From the NCBI GenBank assembly GCA_015487825.1, contig WFOZ01000371.1:1-11304 (forward strand): a DNA stretch of 11,304 nt, given 5' to 3'. A program made the position numbers and the translations under genes. This DNA is from Planctomycetaceae bacterium. GTDB taxonomy: Bacteria; Planctomycetota; Planctomycetia; Planctomycetales; Planctomycetaceae. Positions 1-8,100 of the stretch are shown piece by piece; position 1 is the first letter of the stretch, and each line of letters opens with the position of its first letter. The notes beneath the pieces were generated by a model, which worked only from the letters and a program-made list of their open reading frames with translations, was not told the origin of the DNA and did no database searches.

Positions 1-1162
1 ACTGACGTAAGTCAACCAGAACCCGCCGCATCTGTTCCTGCTGATTCCCCGATGCGGCAAAGATAACCGTTTCAGCCTGTTCCCCCGTAGCCGGCTTGAT
101 GATTTCCACACGAGTTAATCTCTCTTTGCCCCCGCCAATCAGAAACGTTGCATAAGGGTGTGTCACTTTGAACGGGGAAGAGGTCAGCGTCCCGGTTCCA
201 CCATCCTGAACAATTTCATAACCACCAATAAAAAAATCGCCATTCTTGTTGCTGATCTGCTTGGGCCATCGCTTTGAAATACCATCTTGATTAACAGGCT
301 GTTTGTCAAAAGCATTTCCGGTCGCCTTCCAGCCGACAAGCGACCCTTTTTCAAAACCGAGATTCAGATCTTCTCCCTGGGAATCTTTAGGCACGATCCC
401 AGGTTCTTTCTCTTTCTGTTGAGGTCTCTTCGTATCCGCTTTCAGCTTGAACTCCCCCAGTCGTGCATCATCACCTTTGAGAACTTCGAGACGGATGTTG
501 CGGAACTCTACTTTTGTGTGACCGCCACTATGAAGTTGTAACGCGAGAGAACCACTTAAATCTTGTTGATCGATTTGATGATCCCGCATTTCGCTGAAGA
601 GTGTCCCATTGATGTAAACGGCAACACGCTCGCCAAGGGCAATGATGCGGTAGTCGTTCCAATCGTTTTCACGAAACAGCACCGCATACTGATCTGCAGG
701 GGCGAACGTTTCGACTTGCCGGGTACCGTCTGCTGCAATCGCTACTCGCGAGCCACGTTCCACCAATAGCGCCCGCCCATGTTCATCGTATATTCTACCC
801 AGCCACGTTACCCCTTGATCGAGATCGGCCTGGTAACCGGAAACATGATTCACATTATCAACCTGACACCGAAACTGTATCCCGGAATTCGCACCGGCTG
901 ATCCTGTCAGTTTTACCTGCAACCGCAATTCGAAATCGGTCAGCTTTCCCTTCCAGACAGCCCACGTATTCGTGTTGAGGGTTTTCCCTTTGGGGATTTC
1001 TCCGACAATCGCACCATTCTCAACACGCCAATATTGTGGATTACTTTTCCAACCATTAAACGTCTTGCCATCAAACAGTTCAATCACAGGAGCTTTTGAT
1101 TCTGCAAATGAATCAGATGCTGCCATCGCGAAAAAAAGAAAACAGATGATTTGTTTATTCAT
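1..1162 (-). CDS. Secreted DUF1080 (3-keto-disaccharide hydrolase-like) protein, 3' end beyond window
   Basis: The reading frame is open from ATG at 1162 to the left edge, giving 387 codons with no stop, so the C-terminus is missing. Residues 1-20 form a signal peptide (MNKQ, then hydrophobic, ending S-F-A before E21). Residues about 26-226 are a DUF1080/PF06439 concanavalin-like domain: it opens with ELFDGKTFNGW (28-38), followed by WRVENGAIVGE, GANSGIQFR (90-98), and VYINGTLFSE (182-191), and closes with VEFRNIRLE (218-226). After a charged linker (about 230-263), a second beta-sandwich-like domain begins at LNLGFEKGSLVGW (266-278) and continues through GDFFIGGYE, GTLTSSPF and ATFLIGGGKERLTRVEI. 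In planctomycetes I recall this second domain ahead of DUF1549/DUF1553 domains, so a longer multidomain protein is possible; that is inference. Members of the family are linked to hydrolysis of 3-keto sugars and related glycans outside the cytoplasm. No clear Shine-Dalgarno sequence precedes the start; the signal peptide decides it. Confidence 0.88.
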   Translation of the reverse strand, partial: MNKQIICFLFFAMAASDSFAESKAPVIELFDGKTFNGWKSNPQYWRVENGAIVGEIPKGKTLNTNTWAVWKGKLTDFELRLQVKLTGSAGANSGIQFRCQVDNVNHVSGYQADLDQGVTWLGRIYDEHGRALLVERGSRVAIAADGTRQVETFAPADQYAVLFRENDWNDYRIIALGERVAVYINGTLFSEMRDHQIDQQDLSGSLALQLHSGGHTKVEFRNIRLEVLKGDDARLGEFKLKADTKRPQQKEKEPGIVPKDSQGEDLNLGFEKGSLVGWKATGNAFDKQPVNQDGISKRWPKQISNKNGDFFIGGYEIVQDGGTGTLTSSPFKVTHPYATFLIGGGKERLTRVEIIKPATGEQAETVIFAASGNQQEQMRRVLVDLRQ

Positions 1163-1309
1163 AATAATTGCTGCCCCAACGGGAGTGGCGATGATGTCGT
1201 GATTATGTAAGAAGGTCTTGAAATTCATTTACGACCATGCAGCGTACAATAACACCATCCACTTGAGAAATCTATTCTCTTGAAGCGTTCGCACCGAGCG
1301 AGTAAGGTA

Positions 1310-1322
1310 TCATCCTGGATGA
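1310..1322. repeat. Short palindrome TCATCC-T-GGATGA
   Basis: Six-base arms around a single central base lie in the 176-base gap between the acetyltransferase remnant and the DUF1080 gene, about 150 bases upstream of the DUF1080 start. It could be an operator, but with so small a loop and no T-run it is not a terminator. It may also be chance. Confidence 0.25.
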
Positions 1323-1338
1323 GACAAAATGGCATTCA

Positions 1339-1866
1339 CTATTTGGAACAGGTTCCGAACAGCAGGTGGTCGAGGTTTTTGAACGAAACCAACCGAATCG
1401 GTTTCATGCCGTTTCGTAACGCCACCCGTTGGGAAGGAATGTTGGCGGGGCGAATTAAACTATGAACAATTTCTGCCCGAAGCTGCCTGAAAGCATACTC
1501 TTTACAGGCAGAGGCTGCTTCAATCGCATAGCCTTTTTGCCAGAATGGTTGATCGATTAAATAACCGACTTCCACAATCGACTGCCTTTCAACTTGTTGG
1601 ATAATCACGCCGACTTGACCGATTGGCTCCCTCGTATTTCGATCTTCAACCAATCACAAACCATGACCATCTTCACGATAGCGAATCAACTGCCGCCCCA
1701 ACCACTCGGCTGCTTCTTCCCGATTATAAACCTGCGGATAATATTGCATTACCTCGGGACAAGCCAACATTTTCGCCACAAAATTCAAATCGCCTTTTGT
1801 CATTTGGCGCAATCGAAGGCGAGTGGTGGTCAGGATATATTTTTGATGGTCGGATGAATTATTCAT
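1339..1866 (-). pseudogene. GNAT-family N-acetyltransferase (RimJ/RimL type) interrupted by one in-frame TGA
   Basis: Read through its one stop, this frame gives a 175-residue protein, a normal length for a RimJ/RimL-type acetyltransferase (Acetyltransf_3) that uses acetyl-CoA on an amine substrate. The N-terminal part has TTRLRLRQMTKGDLNF (14-29). The C-terminal part has EPIGQVGV (80-87), VEVGYLIDQPFW (98-109), the acetyl-CoA loop WQKGYAIEA (109-117), and NIPSQRVALRNGMKP (142-156). Codon 71 is TGA (plus-strand TCA at 1654-1656), set in ...DGHGL-stop-LVEDR..., where relatives usually carry Trp. One TGG-to-TGA change explains it, and both sides stay in the same frame. ATG at 1866 is preferred over an upstream TTG at 1917. 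A TTG right after the stop could restart translation, but that product would lack the N-terminal part of the fold. The gene is probably inactive. Readthrough or a sequencing error cannot be excluded. Identity as GNAT is sound; the substrate is unknown. Confidence 0.82.
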
Positions 1867-1928
1867 AGAAGCATCGAACTTTATTACGGCGAATCGAAAT
1901 GCTCCAGATTTCTTCAACTGGCCTGAGC

Positions 1929-2384
1929 CTATTCGTAACCGTCTTCATCATATTCTGGATATTGCGGCGGCGATTCTCCCTTTTTCAAAAGAATAGCGGG
2001 GTACTTTTTTTCATTACAATTTTCCACACCTTCATAAGTTACTTCATGCCACCATTCATCCCCATAATCGAAGAGGTAGTAAAACTTTTGTTTTATCTCT
2101 AATTGAGTACTCCCAATAAATTCTTCACTGGCATCATACTGATCATGGCTGCTCCAATTATCAATTGCCATCGGATGACAAAACTCAACAGACTTCCTGA
2201 TGACTCTGATGCTTTTTGTCGGCTTGAACGGAAAATAGAATGAGTAGAGATGCTCTTCTTCTCGATCAAACGCAGAGAAGATGGCTAGATGCAAATCATC
2301 ATATGTTTGCTCTCCCAAGCATGCAATACGTCTGAAAATTTTCTTCTCACGAAATAATGACACCTTGAAGATATGTGCTTCCAT
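1929..2384 (-). CDS. Plasmid pRiA4b ORF-3-like protein
   Basis: A 151-residue soluble protein without a signal peptide or membrane segment. It matches the PRiA4_ORF3-like fold (PF07929) in its order of motifs: an N-terminal strand (EAHIFKVSL), then TYDDLHLAIFSAFD (27-40) with H45, L46, Y47 and F49 following, and the family's most characteristic stretch, YLFDYGDEWWHEVTYEGV (103-120), equivalent to the usual Y-x-[FY]-D-[FY]-G-D-x-W-x-H. YPAILLKKGESPPQYP (128-143) stands where relatives have a short P-x-L-x-G-x-x-x-x-P-P-E segment, but the protein then ends with an acidic tail. The family's biochemical role is not established; members are scattered across mobile and accessory DNA. ATG at 2384 follows a TAG directly and has no Shine-Dalgarno. 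The gene lies 73 bases behind the exported protein at 2458 and 62 bases ahead of the acetyltransferase remnant, so cotranscription is possible. Confidence 0.75.
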   Translation of the reverse strand: MEAHIFKVSLFREKKIFRRIACLGEQTYDDLHLAIFSAFDREEEHLYSFYFPFKPTKSIRVIRKSVEFCHPMAIDNWSSHDQYDASEEFIGSTQLEIKQKFYYLFDYGDEWWHEVTYEGVENCNEKKYPAILLKKGESPPQYPEYDEDGYE

Positions 2385-2457
2385 CTAAAAACAACCTGCA
2401 CTTGTTAATATTCTGCAATTATGGCAATAAAGTATGTAGTCAATACAATATCACATT

Positions 2458-3087
2458 TCAAGGTTTGCACAACACCGAAGGATCGCTCCATTTGGTTTTT
2501 GTTGTTCCTCTGTTGTCTGGATTTCGTATTTCAAGTTGCACACGATAGCGATACCAGAATCCGGGCTTTGTGCTGAAATCAATGTATCGAAAAAGCACAG
2601 TGTCATCCTGATCCTTTTGATGTTTCTTTGCCAATCGCGGATGCAATACTCTATTGTCCCACTCACTATCTTTTCTTTTAGGAAGAGGCATTGTGATTAC
2701 AGGATTGCAGTTCTCATGCAGAGTTGTTTGTTCTGAAAATTCATTGCACCAATTCAAAACTACTCTTGCCTCTCTGATGTTAACTGTTTTCCATTGCGCG
2801 TCTTTGAAATCACGAGGCTTTATTTTGAATTCCTGACGTTGTAATTTGAAATCGATAATCTCTTTTCTGGGAAGTTTCTCATTTGTAAAAACGAGGCCTC
2901 GAATAATAAGGCAAGCGCCTTTACGAAAGAGTTGTTTGGGAGCGTTTGCGTTGAGAGCAATTTCGACATGATCAGAATCGACAACAAGATGTTGGACTTT
3001 TACATTGAGCAGGAGATCGGAATTGTCTTCTTTACTTGCAGCAAACGCAGTGACTATAACAGCCGCGATAGTTAGAATGGTAACCAT
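2458..3087 (-). CDS. Exported or membrane-anchored protein of unknown function
   Basis: I do not recognise this 209-residue protein as a named family. Residues 1-17 are a hydrophobic export signal (MVTILTIAAVIVTAFAA), followed by a mixed beta-rich domain. The C-terminal section, about 164-209, runs VLFRYIDF (164-171), then W178, Y179, R180, Y181, R182, V183 and EIRNPDNRG (186-194), and ends in SDPSVLCKP. A '[FY]-x-D-x-x-x-x-P-G-x-x-Y-R-Y-R-V-x-L-x-x-R-N-P' tail is one I associate with planctomycetal exported proteins and has the look of an immunoglobulin- or FN3-like strand pair; that is recall, not proof. Cysteines are at 59, 114, 127 and 207. ATG at 3087 is the start because an in-frame TAA lies six bases upstream. 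The gene ends in TGA, which shows that TGA is used as a stop in this neighbourhood. Confidence 0.7.
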   Translation of the reverse strand: MVTILTIAAVIVTAFAASKEDNSDLLLNVKVQHLVVDSDHVEIALNANAPKQLFRKGACLIIRGLVFTNEKLPRKEIIDFKLQRQEFKIKPRDFKDAQWKTVNIREARVVLNWCNEFSEQTTLHENCNPVITMPLPKRKDSEWDNRVLHPRLAKKHQKDQDDTVLFRYIDFSTKPGFWYRYRVQLEIRNPDNRGTTKTKWSDPSVLCKP

Positions 3088-3193
3088 ATTTTAATTCTTT
3101 TGATAATGGACTGTAAAATGGATTCGATGTATTGTCCGAATTATGATACGCATTATGTTTGCTTGTCAACTTCATAGCGAAACAGGCATTTCG

Positions 3194-3233
3194 AAATAAA
3201 ATAAGCCGCATACCTCTGCCAGGCACACGGCTT
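3194..3233 (-). terminator. Terminator-like hairpin behind the Gly/Asn/Tyr-rich gene
   Basis: Read on the minus strand, AAGCCG (3233-3228) pairs with CGGCTT (3208-3203) around a 19-base loop that can fold further (TGCC-T-GGCA). An A/T-rich tail ATTTTATTT follows (3202-3194). It starts 25 bases past the stop codon at 3259. The long loop makes the call tentative. Confidence 0.5.
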
Positions 3234-3258
3234 GTTCTTTATTGAGTTACCTTGATCA

Positions 3259-3996
3259 TTACCAGGGCAGGTTGGTATCGCGGTTATAGCCGGCGAAGCC
3301 TGGGTGGTACCAGGGGCGTCGGTAACTGTAGAATGGGAAACGGAAATGACCATGTTCGCCGCTGCGGTAGAAACCGGGACCAAAGTGATACTGGTACGGA
3401 TCGCCGCCCGCCCCGCCGCTCATTGCTGCGCCGTCTGCGTAGCCACCGTTGTTGTAGCTGTTCGCGTTGTTGCTATTGTTGTTGAATCCGCCCTTGTACC
3501 CGTTACTGTAGCCAGCACCGTAACCAGAATTTGCGTATCCGCCGCTATATCTGTTGTTGTAATTATTTCTGTAGTAGGCACCGGCTGAGTGGCGATCCAG
3601 TTGAGGATTGCCGCCCGTGTAACCGGAAGCAACGGTTCCGCCCAGTGGTCCGCGAGGCGGTGCTCCGGGGACTGAATTAAAATAAGGGGAACCGCTGCGT
3701 GGCTCATAACCGCCTGGCAGCCAATAACCGCGATGCACATTCAGTTGATCGGAACCGACCTCAACTGGTGTTCCAAAATTATGAGCCTGCGGGTATTCGT
3801 ACGGCACCGGTTCTTCATTCGGCTTTCTTACTTGCTTATCACTCTTTTTTGTCTCGACAGCAGAAGTAGCAGGTTTTGGTGCTTTTTCCACTTTTGAGTC
3901 ATTTAGAGGAGTCAATTCGATAATGGCACTATTTTGTGCAGAACAGACCCCGCCCATAAGCAGAAACAGGGCAATTGACAGACTGCGGTTAATCAT
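3259..3996 (-). CDS. Secreted Gly/Asn/Tyr-rich low-complexity protein
   Basis: A 245-residue exported protein. Residues 1-20 are a signal peptide (MINRSLSIALFLLMGGVCSA before Q21). Residues about 35-65 are a charged, probably disordered linker. GSDQLNVHRGYW lies at 81-92. A low-complexity block at about 120-190 is built from repeated GY units (SGGY, NSGY, GAGY, SNGY, KGGF) and Asn runs. The C-terminus is ordered and aromatic: YQYHFGPGFYRS (201-212), then HFRFPFYSYRRPWYHPG (217-233), ending YNRDTNLPW. I recall this ending from other planctomycetal secreted proteins, but no function is known. The composition suggests an extracellular or cell-surface structural or adhesive role (inference). ATG at 3996 has a fair GAGG Shine-Dalgarno seven bases upstream. 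It is divergent from the gene at 4386, with which it shares GSDQL and an aromatic HFR segment. Confidence 0.83.
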   Translation of the reverse strand: MINRSLSIALFLLMGGVCSAQNSAIIELTPLNDSKVEKAPKPATSAVETKKSDKQVRKPNEEPVPYEYPQAHNFGTPVEVGSDQLNVHRGYWLPGGYEPRSGSPYFNSVPGAPPRGPLGGTVASGYTGGNPQLDRHSAGAYYRNNYNNRYSGGYANSGYGAGYSNGYKGGFNNNSNNANSYNNGGYADGAAMSGGAGGDPYQYHFGPGFYRSGEHGHFRFPFYSYRRPWYHPGFAGYNRDTNLPW

Positions 3997-4385
3997 TGTC
4001 GTACCTCGGATAAAAATGTGTTGGAGTTTGGGTTGCGACGAAAAAGTATATTCGCCTGTCAGGACTTAAGATCCGACTCGGTTGGTTAATTCTGATATCA
4101 GTCTAATGTTAATTTAGGCAAAGGCGAGGAGAAATGAGGGAAATTGATACCTGAAGGAGCCTGACTTGCGGGTGATATCAGCTATATTGGCTGATCCTGT
4201 CGAAATCGTCTTGAGGATTTGTTGACAAAATCCGATCTGTTATCAGGGGGGATTGCAGGTTTATCGCGCGCCATGTTGGAGTGCTGCCAAATCTAACGAT
4301 TATAACGTGCATTATTGCACAATAATGAAGGCAACTCGATTCATCTCGGGTAGCCTGCCTGTTACAGACTTCGGGGAAGTTCATC
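3997..4385. promoter_or_regulatory. Divergent intergenic region between the two secreted-protein genes
   Basis: This 389-base stretch holds no credible gene and must contain the promoters of both flanking genes. For the minus-strand gene, TATACT (4050-4045) is a reasonable -10, about 49 bases before its ATG, but no good -35 lies in front of it. For the plus-strand gene, TATAAC (4301-4306) is a possible -10, with only a weak TTGGAG at 4276-4281 (19-base spacing) as -35. Overlapping inverted repeats sit just downstream of that -10. A GGGGAAG Shine-Dalgarno (4373-4379) lies six bases before the ATG at 4386. Promoter positions are inference. Confidence 0.5.
4307..4327. promoter_or_regulatory. Two overlapping inverted repeats, possible operator
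   Basis: GTGCA-TTAT-TGCAC (4307-4320) and CATTATTG-CA-CAATAATG (4310-4327) are each perfect inverted repeats and overlap by 11 bases, so only one can form a hairpin at a time. They begin right after the possible -10 at 4301-4306 and so would cover the transcription start of the gene at 4386. That is a usual place for a repressor site; the regulator is unknown. No T-run follows, so it is not a terminator. Confidence 0.45.
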
Positions 4386-5096
4386 ATGCCGGGACGAATG
4401 ATACTTTTAGCTGTCACTTCACTACTGCTGGTTACCGGCAGTGTTTTCGCGCAGGATTTGAACCAATACGATCCCGCTGGCTATTCTGGAGGCTATGCAG
4501 AAGGTGTTTCCGGACCGCTCGGTTCAGATCAACTTTATCCATATGATGCTCAGGAAACCTGGCAGCATGGCTATATTCAATATATGCCTTTTTATGGCGC
4601 GTATAAACATTTTCGCCCTTACAACTACAAGAATGTTTTATCGCAGACACAAACTGCTGCCGGGTGGGGAATGTCAGCTAAAATGCCTTACTCTCAACAG
4701 TATTGGCACCGATACCATGCCCGTTCACGTATGAGTGAAAACGGTTTGCCTGGCGAGTATCGTTCACTTTCTGCATACAGGAAACCCGCACAAAAGGAAA
4801 GCGGCTCGGCTCACCAGGGACACCATGTTCCTTCTCAGAAGTTGGTACCACAGGGGCAGGTGCCGGTACCACCTCAGAAAATTCAGGTTCCACCTGCACC
4901 ACGCAGTGGGGGCGCATTACAATTCACTCCTGCTCCCACACAAAAGAATAAGCAACCTCATACCGGGATTTCTTTCCAGTATCGCGCTCAACAGCCTTCG
5001 GCTATTCAGTCTCCGAATGGAACGTTCGTCGTTCCTCAGTCAAATACACCAGTAAATAAACCTTACTCGCAGCAACCACTGTTGATCGCTCCATAA
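4386..5096 (+). CDS. Secreted Tyr-rich / Pro-Gln-rich protein
   Basis: A 236-residue exported protein with two parts. Residues 1-22 are a signal peptide (hydrophobic LLAVTSLLLVTGSVFA, then QD). The N-terminal half is compact and aromatic: GPLGSDQLYPYDAQETW (43-59), then HGYIQYMPFYGAYKHFRPYN (61-80), LSQTQTAAGWGM (85-96) and MPYSQQYWHRY (100-110). I recall very similar segments from planctomycetal secreted proteins of unknown function. The C-terminal half (about 130-236) is Pro/Gln-rich and probably disordered, for example VPQGQVPVPPQKIQVPPAP (154-172). ATG at 4386 has a GGGGAAG Shine-Dalgarno six bases away; Met5 (ATG at 4398) would also keep the signal peptide. The gene is divergent from the 3259-3996 gene and shares GSDQL and the HFR-plus-aromatic motif with it. 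A cell-envelope or extracellular-matrix role is inference from composition. Confidence 0.83.
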   Translation: MPGRMILLAVTSLLLVTGSVFAQDLNQYDPAGYSGGYAEGVSGPLGSDQLYPYDAQETWQHGYIQYMPFYGAYKHFRPYNYKNVLSQTQTAAGWGMSAKMPYSQQYWHRYHARSRMSENGLPGEYRSLSAYRKPAQKESGSAHQGHHVPSQKLVPQGQVPVPPQKIQVPPAPRSGGALQFTPAPTQKNKQPHTGISFQYRAQQPSAIQSPNGTFVVPQSNTPVNKPYSQQPLLIAP

Positions 5097-5123
5097 TTAG
5101 ATGAGAATACGCTTTTCTGAGAG

Positions 5124-5148
5124 AGCCGGGTATACAGCCCGGTTTTTT
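5124..5148 (+). terminator. Rho-independent terminator
   Basis: CCGGG (5126-5130) pairs with CCCGG (5138-5142) around a seven-base loop. Flanking A-G can extend the stem against the first T's, and six T's follow (5143-5148). It begins 28 bases after the stop of the plus-strand secreted gene. It also lies between that gene and the convergent 3' end of the dehydrogenase. On the minus strand the hairpin lacks a T-run, so it serves the plus-strand gene. Confidence 0.8.
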
Positions 5149-5163
5149 CATGCGCTCGGCTTT

Positions 5164-8100
5164 TTACGGTTTCTGAGACAGCAACTCTGCTTTCTTCAGT
5201 GTCACCAGATAGGCAATCAGGTCTGCCAGTTCCTGTTCGTTCAAAGTCTTTTCCAGGCCGTTGGGCATAATTGAAACGGTGTTGGGAACGACTTCCTCGA
5301 TATCATCCTGCTGGATACGTTCAATTTTCCCCGTCTGTAATTGCAGTTCGAGAATGTCGTTATCTTCCCGGGCCACCAGGCCAGTCAGCACGCGACCATC
5401 AGCCAGGACAACATTGAACGAGCCGTAGTCTCTCACGATTGTCGCAGAAGGGAAGATGATCGATTCCAGTAAATCGCGAGCAGCCCGGTTGGCTCCGATG
5501 TTGGAAAGATCCGGCCCGACCGCTGTCCCTTTGCCATTTATCTGATGGCAGGCTGCACATTTAGACTTCTCTTCGAAGAACAGTTTTTTGCCTCTTTCGT
5601 GATTTCCCTTGTTTAATAATGGAATTAGTTTATCGAGCTTGGCCAGTTTTTCGGCTTCATTTTTAATCATTTTGTCAAGCAGTGCGTTACCGCGATCACG
5701 CAATTCTGCAGGGAATCTTTTGACAAAATCGGAAATGAGAGGAACAGGCAAGCTGACCACAAAGCGGGAATTTTCGGCGGCTTCCAGAAACTGCTTGGTA
5801 ACTTCAATATCGCGAGATCTCTGGAACGGGGCCAGCAGTTCTTTTAATACAGTTGGTCCGGCTTCTGAAATCATCGGTGCCAGTTCCAGTAATTGATTTT
5901 TCGTCAACGAGGAGTTACCAATCAATTGAGCAGCAATATTTGTTTCGTTGACGTTGTGTGAATTCTCCAGAATATCCATCAGTAACGAAAAGGCTTCTTC
6001 TGAAAGGCGGTTTGATTTTCCGCCGATTGAAGAGATTGCTTTTACTCTGAGCAGGGCCGATTGGTTTTCATCTTTTCCGATGGCCTGAAGCTGGCTGTTA
6101 AAACGGTCGGTTTTAATTGCTGCCAATGCAGGTAAAGCGTTTTCGATTCGTTTTGCATCTCCCGATTTTAATTCCTGTTCAAGCGATGCGACCCAGCTTT
6201 CATGTAGAGGTAAACCGTTTCCTTTGGCAATCGCATCGAGAATCAGTTTTCGCTCTTCGGGTGATTGCGAAGTGCGTTGTAATGCCTGCCCGATTTCGTT
6301 GGCAACGTCTTTGTTGGCTGCAAACAACGCGATCAGGTTCTGGACTGTATTCTTGCGAGCAGGCAGTTCTCCATTTTTAGACCAGTTCGCGATTAAGCCT
6401 GCAACCTGTCTGGCCCAGTCGTTATCCTGACGATGTTCTTTGAATAAACGAACAACAGCTTCTCCCAGTTTTTTATCTTTGCTTTTCAGCAGTGCTGTAA
6501 CCCGCTGGGCAGTTAACCTGTCATTATCAAGCTGGCTGATGGCAATTAAGGCGGCACGCTGTACATTGGCGGAGTTAACCTGAAGTCCCAGTTCAATTGT
6601 TTCCGGAGCATTGATTTCAATTAGCGCGTAAATCAGGCCGTGTTCTTCATCGCGGTCAACATCTTTGGCTAATGCGTGCAGAATAGCTGGGATTATTTCC
6701 GGATTTTTCAACTGCCCTAAAGCAGCTGCACAAACCCGACGGACGGAAGGCTCATCCTGTTTCAGTATTTCCAGAAGAGATTGCTGAGCAGCCTGGTCGG
6801 GGTAATACAGCAGGCAGTAACATGCTACTTGCCGAACACTTGCATCTTTATCCTGAAGTGCTTTACGAATTGCAGTTTGAGCCTGTCCAAGTGGCGCTTT
6901 GTAAGTAAGTTGAGGTTTCCCTTCTGCAGCGGGTCTGTTTTCTAATGCAATCAGTTTGCCGATAATACGTGTCAGTCCCCAGGTCGAATTGAGTCGCAGA
7001 CGTTGCGAGTCGTTCTGCAATCCACTTTCTAATGTACGAGTCATTGCTGAGCCTCGTGTTTCGCATTCTGAAAGTGCCTGCTCACGAACCAGATGCCGGG
7101 GATCATCAAGCAAACTGAGAAGCTTTTCTTTCGAAAGATTGGCCCAGTCAATTTTAGAACCGGTCGGATCTTTCGGCCCCTGCAGGTCTTTTTTGGTTAT
7201 TCGGTAGATCGCACCAAAGATGTTAGGTTTCGCAAGCTGTGAAGTCGGGCATCCCCGGTAGAACCACCCGCCGGTATCGATTACCAGTAGGCTGCCATCG
7301 GCATCTTCCAGTACATCGGTTGGATGAAATTCGCGGCTGCTGCTCGAAAGAAATTCGCGTTGGACTGCTTTGTAAGTGGAACCAGTCGGTTCAATCTGTA
7401 ACCGGACGATCTTTCCGGAATTAAAGAAGACGGCGAAGTAGTTGTCCTGCCACTCTTTATTCAGCAGGCCGGAGCGGTATCGCATTGTTCCGGAAATCGC
7501 AACATGACCATAGTTATGCATTCCGTCCAGAAATTCACCAGTTACTTTCAATTCAGAAAGTACCTGCTCGCGGTGTGGATAGGTCCCTCCATATTGCCAG
7601 TGCACCATCATGTCGTATCGCGGCCTGGTGTGCATAATATTAACAGTGCCGAGCATGTCGCCATTATCCATGAAATCAACTTCGACCGGGTTGTCCATCC
7701 CGCCGCCACAAAAAATACGCACATCAGAACCATCCGGTTTACAGGAAAAAAGATACGAGCCCTTCCTGTTACTGATGACGTTCCCCTGTGCATCTTTGAA
7801 TTGATGACCATGATACCCATCGCACCAGTAAATTCTTCCATCCGGTCCCAGGAAACAGCCATGAATACTTGCTGCATTTCCCGTGTATCCAAATTGACTG
7901 ACAAGAATCTGGCGATCTTCTGCAACACCATCGCCATCGTGGTCGGTCAGTTTCCAGATATAAGGGGGAGAAGCGACATACAACGAACCCTGATACCAGG
8001 CTGCTCCCATTGGGAATGTCATTTTATCAGCAAACAATGTGGAACGATCATACTTTCCGTCACCATCTGTATCTTCAAGTAGACGAATGCCGTTAGGCAA

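Noticed and set aside
1899..2102. Plus-strand 67-codon frame with a membrane-like translation
   Set aside because: The hydrophobicity comes from reading the antisense of the acidic, charged C-terminus of the pRiA4b-like gene, which has recognisable family motifs.
3032..3226. Minus-strand 64-codon frame overlapping the start of the exported protein gene
   Set aside because: The translation has no family character, and its end overlaps the well-supported signal peptide of the 2458-3087 gene in another frame.
3421..3580. Repeat-like DNA that could suggest a CRISPR or minisatellite
   Set aside because: The pattern comes from codons for the Gly/Tyr/Asn-rich block of the secreted protein; there are no regular identical repeats or spacers.
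4222..4246. TTGACA followed by TATCAG as a promoter for the gene at 4386
   Set aside because: The -35 is perfect, but the only -10-like hexamer is 13 bases away, too close for a standard promoter.
7504..8082. Plus-strand open frame of 192 codons
   Set aside because: It lies wholly antisense to the conserved propeller domain of the dehydrogenase and has no recognisable domain; it is a shadow frame.
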